64,000 bases of DNA from Ulota crispa. Its lineage: Eukaryota; Streptophyta; Bryopsida; Orthotrichales; Orthotrichaceae. Numbering within the stretch: position 1 is the stretch's first letter; each line of letters opens with the position of its first letter. The stretch spans positions 11,496,789-11,560,788 of the forward strand of contig OY987242.1 in the NCBI GenBank assembly GCA_963920765.1, written 5' to 3'. Under the pieces are notes generated by a model. The model ran no database searches, was not told where the DNA came from, and saw nothing but the letters and a program-made list of their open reading frames with translations. This document shows positions 60,284-64,000 of the stretch, piece after piece. Made by a program: the position numbers and the translations under genes.

Positions 60284-63200
60284 ATGGGTGTGGATACTGC
60301 GACGGCCAAGAGGGCCGTGCTCGTTTTCCTTGCCGTGATCTCGGTGGCCAGCTCCGTCCATGGCCAGCAGACCGACCCACTCGACGGTAAGCTATCTGCT
60401 CCCATTTCCCCTATTTTCCCGGTCTCGTTCCCTTCCAAAATCCTCGTAAACCTCTAAAAGCCGCCGCCCTCGGCGATGCATGTTTCAGTGCACATGACGC
60501 ATTGGGAAGTGTGCTGGTTTGAGAAGGAAAAAACGGGGTCCTTTTCAATACAGGCACTCTAGTTGAAAGCGGCTGTGCAGGGCAGGGCTAATTACGGTGG
60601 GTTCAGTGTAACGATGGGGCAGCATCGGCCTGTAGGGTTGCACGGTGAATAGCTTACAGTACCCTAGAATTTAGAAACGAGTGCACCATTATTTGGACGG
60701 CACTTGCACGGGAGCCTTCTGCAGGAAATAGCATACTGAGCCTACTATCGAAACCATGCTCGAAAGGAGCTGGAAGAATGTGCACTTTGGGTTTTGCTGG
60801 ATCCTTGCAATAGTAAGAATAAGCTTTTTGAATTCGAGGCGTGACTCACAAACTGTACGTATTAGTAATAATTTTTAGAGTGGTTTGGAGAAAGCTCTGC
60901 TGGTTATGATCCACGACAAGCATTGGATTTTTCGGTTTCCTTAGAAGCTTTCCGAGTGCAGATTACGACGTGGTATTATATTATTCCTGGGGATTGGGTC
61001 TGCTTGAGGTGGCTGACTGTTGGCTCTTTGGTGCCTGCAGTTCTGGGCATCAACACTCTGTATACCGACCTCCTGCAATCCCCATTGCTGACCGGATGGA
61101 CCAACAGCACCGCTGCGAATCCATGTGGGGGTGCGTGGCTGGGCATTGTGTGCACGGGCACTTCTATTACAGAAATGTAAGTATTTGATACCACGCCTAA
61201 AATTTGGTGTTGAGAATTATTCAACTCAGCAAGTAGCGTCTGTTCATGGATGATCTGTATACCAATATAATTAGAGAGGGGTAAGAATCCAGTTGGGGTA
61301 TCACTTTCTGGACACACTAATTTAGGTTATTTTTGTTTAAAACCTCCAAAGTTTGTCTAATTTGTTCATTTTGATCAAGTACAAAGACCCTAAAATGAGA
61401 AAAAATAAATTGTGCACCTCAATGGAATCAAGATTTATATGTTTAAAGAATTTTTATTAAATTTATTAAATTTTTTGAATCCATTCATAGATGTCAAAAA
61501 AAATCTTGAATTTTGGGATTTGCAGGCATTATAGTGCACAATTTATTAAATTTTTATTGATAAAATAAATTATTTTGTACTCTACACAATTAATTGTAGG
61601 TCATATTCAAAAATGATATTAAAATAAAATTGTTTGATATTTTAAATGCTCGATTTTGGGGATTCTAGGTAAGTGTGACAAAACTTATTTTTTCAACTAA
61701 AAAATCAAATAAAATTACTTAAAAATCTTTGGTTGTAATCAAACTTTTTTTCTTGATACGTTATAAGTGTAGAAAACTAAAACCGCATTTCGTGAAGTCT
61801 TACTTTATTCTAATTAAAAACTGGATATGTTTGACACACCAACACATAGTGACATTGTAAGTTGGACAGCTTTTTTGGGTACCCCAACCAGAAACTTGCC
61901 CAGAGTTGTGTTGAATTCATTGAATTTTGCTTGCGTTCAGCCGTCTAGGAGGTTTGACGTTAAGCGGCAAGTTGCAAGGGTGGTATCTGCAGCAAAACTT
62001 CAAAAATCTTCAAATTCTGTAAGCACTCACCCTTTCCTCTCCACAGCCAATTCCATGCCCGGTTCTTGCTTAAATCTGGTCAACTTAGCTCACACTCATT
62101 GTATTTTGAGACGGTGGTTCAGAATTGGTACCCAAGCTGCTCAAACAAACATGGAAGAGGATGAAAGCAGTTTACCGATCACCGTGACCACGTGGATGAT
62201 CATGATTTGCTAGAAAACATGACAACCAGAACTTGAATTAGATGGCCAGAAACGGGTTGAAACTTTTTATGTAAGGTTATGAGCAGTGATCCCAAGTATG
62301 ATTTTCACTTTTAGCTTGAGTGATTAAAAATACTGCTAAGAAGCTCTTTTTTTTTCAAGTTCCACACTGTAAAGTTCTCATCTTTTGAGCTGTAAATTTT
62401 TTTTGGTAGAAATTCCGCAAAATTTAGCCAGTTTAAATATCACTATTTACTAGTTCTGTGGAGTTGGTTGTTGCTCGTGACCTATCCTGCTCAACCCCAC
62501 TCAGCCTGTTGGCTTTGCATGGTTTTGCACGCCCCTCTCAGCCTACTCACATTGCTTAATCTTGCACACCGGTTCGCAGTTGATAATTGACTCTAAAAAC
62601 TCATTACCTAATACACATTCTAACTTCACCCTAAAACAAATTTTGACTTGGCTTGATTGTTCCTGCTTTGATATCATGGGAGTTTCTTGTCATAATAGTA
62701 CTACCAACGGTGTCTGTGCAGTGACATGAGTGCCAACAACCTCACAGGAGATATCCCACAACAATACTCTACCAACCTTACTCAACTGTAAGCTTCACTC
62801 TACCCCATTTCCTGCACCATTTAAGAGCTGGTAGTGATGTTACTAGAATGTTCTTCTTATCTGGATGATTAATTTTCAAAGGATTTCCCTAGTTTGTGTT
62901 GACAACTTGACCTGGTTAGATTCGCTACTAGTTCTGTCTTTCTTTCCCTTGAGGGTTTTCTGTGCTTAGAGAACAGTGTACTGATTGTATTGCAGGATTA
63001 TGAACAACAATCAATTTACTGGAAGCCTCCCTCAGTTTGATCAACTACAAGCCTTAACAACCATGTACGTCTTAAAACTTCTTAGAGCCACTTTATGGTA
63101 GAGCCTACTTGTTGGCTTGATTATTTGAGTATCAGAAAATGAAGCAATGGGATTGATTAAAGTCTAGAATAGGGCCATCAAGGGCTTTATATTGAGGTTG

Positions 63201-63832
63201 GCCCAATTTGTTTTGTTGTTGACGTGGTCGCTTTTGCGGCAATTTTTTTGGCACTAAAAACCGAGTCACAACAATTGAGTGAATGCTTACATGTTTCATT
63301 CATTTGCAGAAATTTGAGCAACAACCTATTGAATGGCAACCTAAACCCCCAGATTTTCTCTGTGCTAGTGAATTGCGTTACCTTGTAAGTCCTTTTAAAC
63401 CGCGCTTGTGAATTCCTTTCTCTTGTTTTAATTTTGAGTTTCCTATCTAGTTGCCTTAGCAAGTTTTTAATTGTTTCGTTTCGTGTGCAGCGATGTATCC
63501 TTCAACCAAATCCAAGGCTCTCTTCCGGATTCCATCAGTGGCATGACTGCTCTGCGAACACTGTAAGTTACTCACCGATTAGTCCTTTTGATTTACTACA
63601 TTTCTAACATCTTTTTTGGATTTTTGTTACCATGTAAGGGTTTTTGAAAAGTCGAATACAAAAAAAAATACAAAATTTATTAGTTGTGCATTTTATGTTA
63701 GGACTACAAGTACGCAGAGTGTGAATTGCTAAGCATGGGGTGGGTAGGGTGGTTTCACAGGAATCTGCAAAACAATAAGTTGAGTGGTCCACTTCCAGCA
63801 TCTTTAGCCAACCTAACAGATTTGGAAACTTT
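60284..63832 (+). CDS. STRUBBELIG-receptor-family LRR kinase, N-terminal part (runs off the window)
   Basis: Exons seen: 60284-60386, 61042-61177, 62722-62787, 62996-63064, 63310-63384, 63491-63562 and 63761-63832, continuing past the window. A hydrophobic signal peptide (AVLVFLAVISVASSVHGQQT) precedes the LRR N-cap (VLGINTLYTDLLQSPLLTGW, ANPCGGAWLGIVC). Each following exon encodes one leucine-rich repeat, with introns at the same codon phase: DMSANNLTGDIPQQY, MNNNQFTGSLPQFDQL, NLSNNLLNGNLNPQIF, DVSFNQIQGSLPDSIS and NLQNNKLSGPLPASLA. This order matches plant STRUBBELIG-receptor-family (SRF) proteins, single-pass plasma-membrane receptor-like kinases; the transmembrane and kinase parts must lie beyond 64000. 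The repeat usually found between the cap and DMSANNLTG was not found in the 1.5 kb intron. No start or frame problem seen. Confidence 0.85.
61178..62721 (+). other. Long intron 2 of the LRR receptor gene
   Basis: 1544 bases, far longer than the other introns (105-655). 61320-61830 is very AT-rich and resembles intergenic DNA, so a transposon insertion is likely. An open frame at 61827-62213 has no LRR signature. Confidence 0.5.
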
Positions 63833-64000
63833 GTAAGTCAAGTTTTATCAAAACTTCTCCTCTTTGCCAGTGTTGTTGATAAATGCAATTTCTCCAGTTT
63901 AGGACTTGTTTTTCATTTGTTTTAAGGTTTGGTTCCTTTTATTTATTATGTAGAAGCACTGTCTAACACGGTTTTTTTTTTTTTTTTCTCTTTTGCTTGA
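63833..64000 (+). other. Intron of the LRR gene, cut by the window edge
   Basis: Starts with the donor GTAAGT after exon 63761-63832 and continues to the last base, ending in a poly-T run. Confidence 0.75.

Noticed and set aside
61827-62213. Open frame inside the LRR gene's intron as an extra exon
   Set aside because: No leucine-rich pattern, and the splice borders of flanking exons already join in phase.

Overview
The window looks like nuclear DNA of a land plant. Its genes are split by short GT-AG introns. It encodes a plant-type histone H3.3, a plant-like eIF3b, a chloroplast-type alpha/beta hydrolase and a STRUBBELIG-type LRR receptor, and the DNA between genes is AT-rich and packed with nested transposons. 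The sparse gene density, the captured SUVR-like SET pseudogene and the transposase type make me lean towards a non-seed plant (moss, liverwort or lycophyte), but I cannot name the species.

Layout. 474-3666 (+): eight-exon chloroplast alpha/beta hydrolase with a Stowaway-like MITE in one intron. About 5400-7294 (+): histone H3.3 with a 5'UTR intron and four coding exons. 7.9-11.2 kb: MITEs and TTAA-flanked elements, some nested. 12.9-26 kb: a large decayed block holding coding remnants interrupted by a 2.9 kb CACTA element (TTT target duplication), a SUVR-like SET-domain methyltransferase pseudogene (+), a degenerate tandem repeat, and tail-to-tail with the SET pseudogene a decayed intron-containing DDE-like transposase gene (-). 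28-39 kb: mostly transposons without a recognisable host gene. 39599-43368 (+): ten-exon eIF3b, with one GC-AG intron. 44-59 kb: MITEs and very long inverted repeats. 60284-end (+): the first seven exons found of an LRR receptor, cut by the window edge.

The most interesting signal is a family of elements of very different lengths (about 80 bp to 1.6 kb) that begin with CCCCTAAA or CCCTT, end with the reverse complement, and sit between TTAA tetranucleotides. One copy lies inside a PIF/Harbinger-like MITE whose second copy in the same window is uninterrupted. Comparing the two shows a single TTAA at the empty site and TTAA on both sides at the filled site, so TTAA is a true target-site duplication. 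That is the hallmark of piggyBac or Kolobok transposition, which is little described in land plants. No transposase that can be tied to this family was recognised. The only transposase remnant seen is the unclassified one at 21.5-25.1 kb.

All gene models were built by hand from reading frames, splice-site consensus and remembered family motifs; no alignment was run. The genes appear functionally unrelated to each other. Element boundaries are usually good to a few bases where inverted termini are clear, and otherwise approximate.
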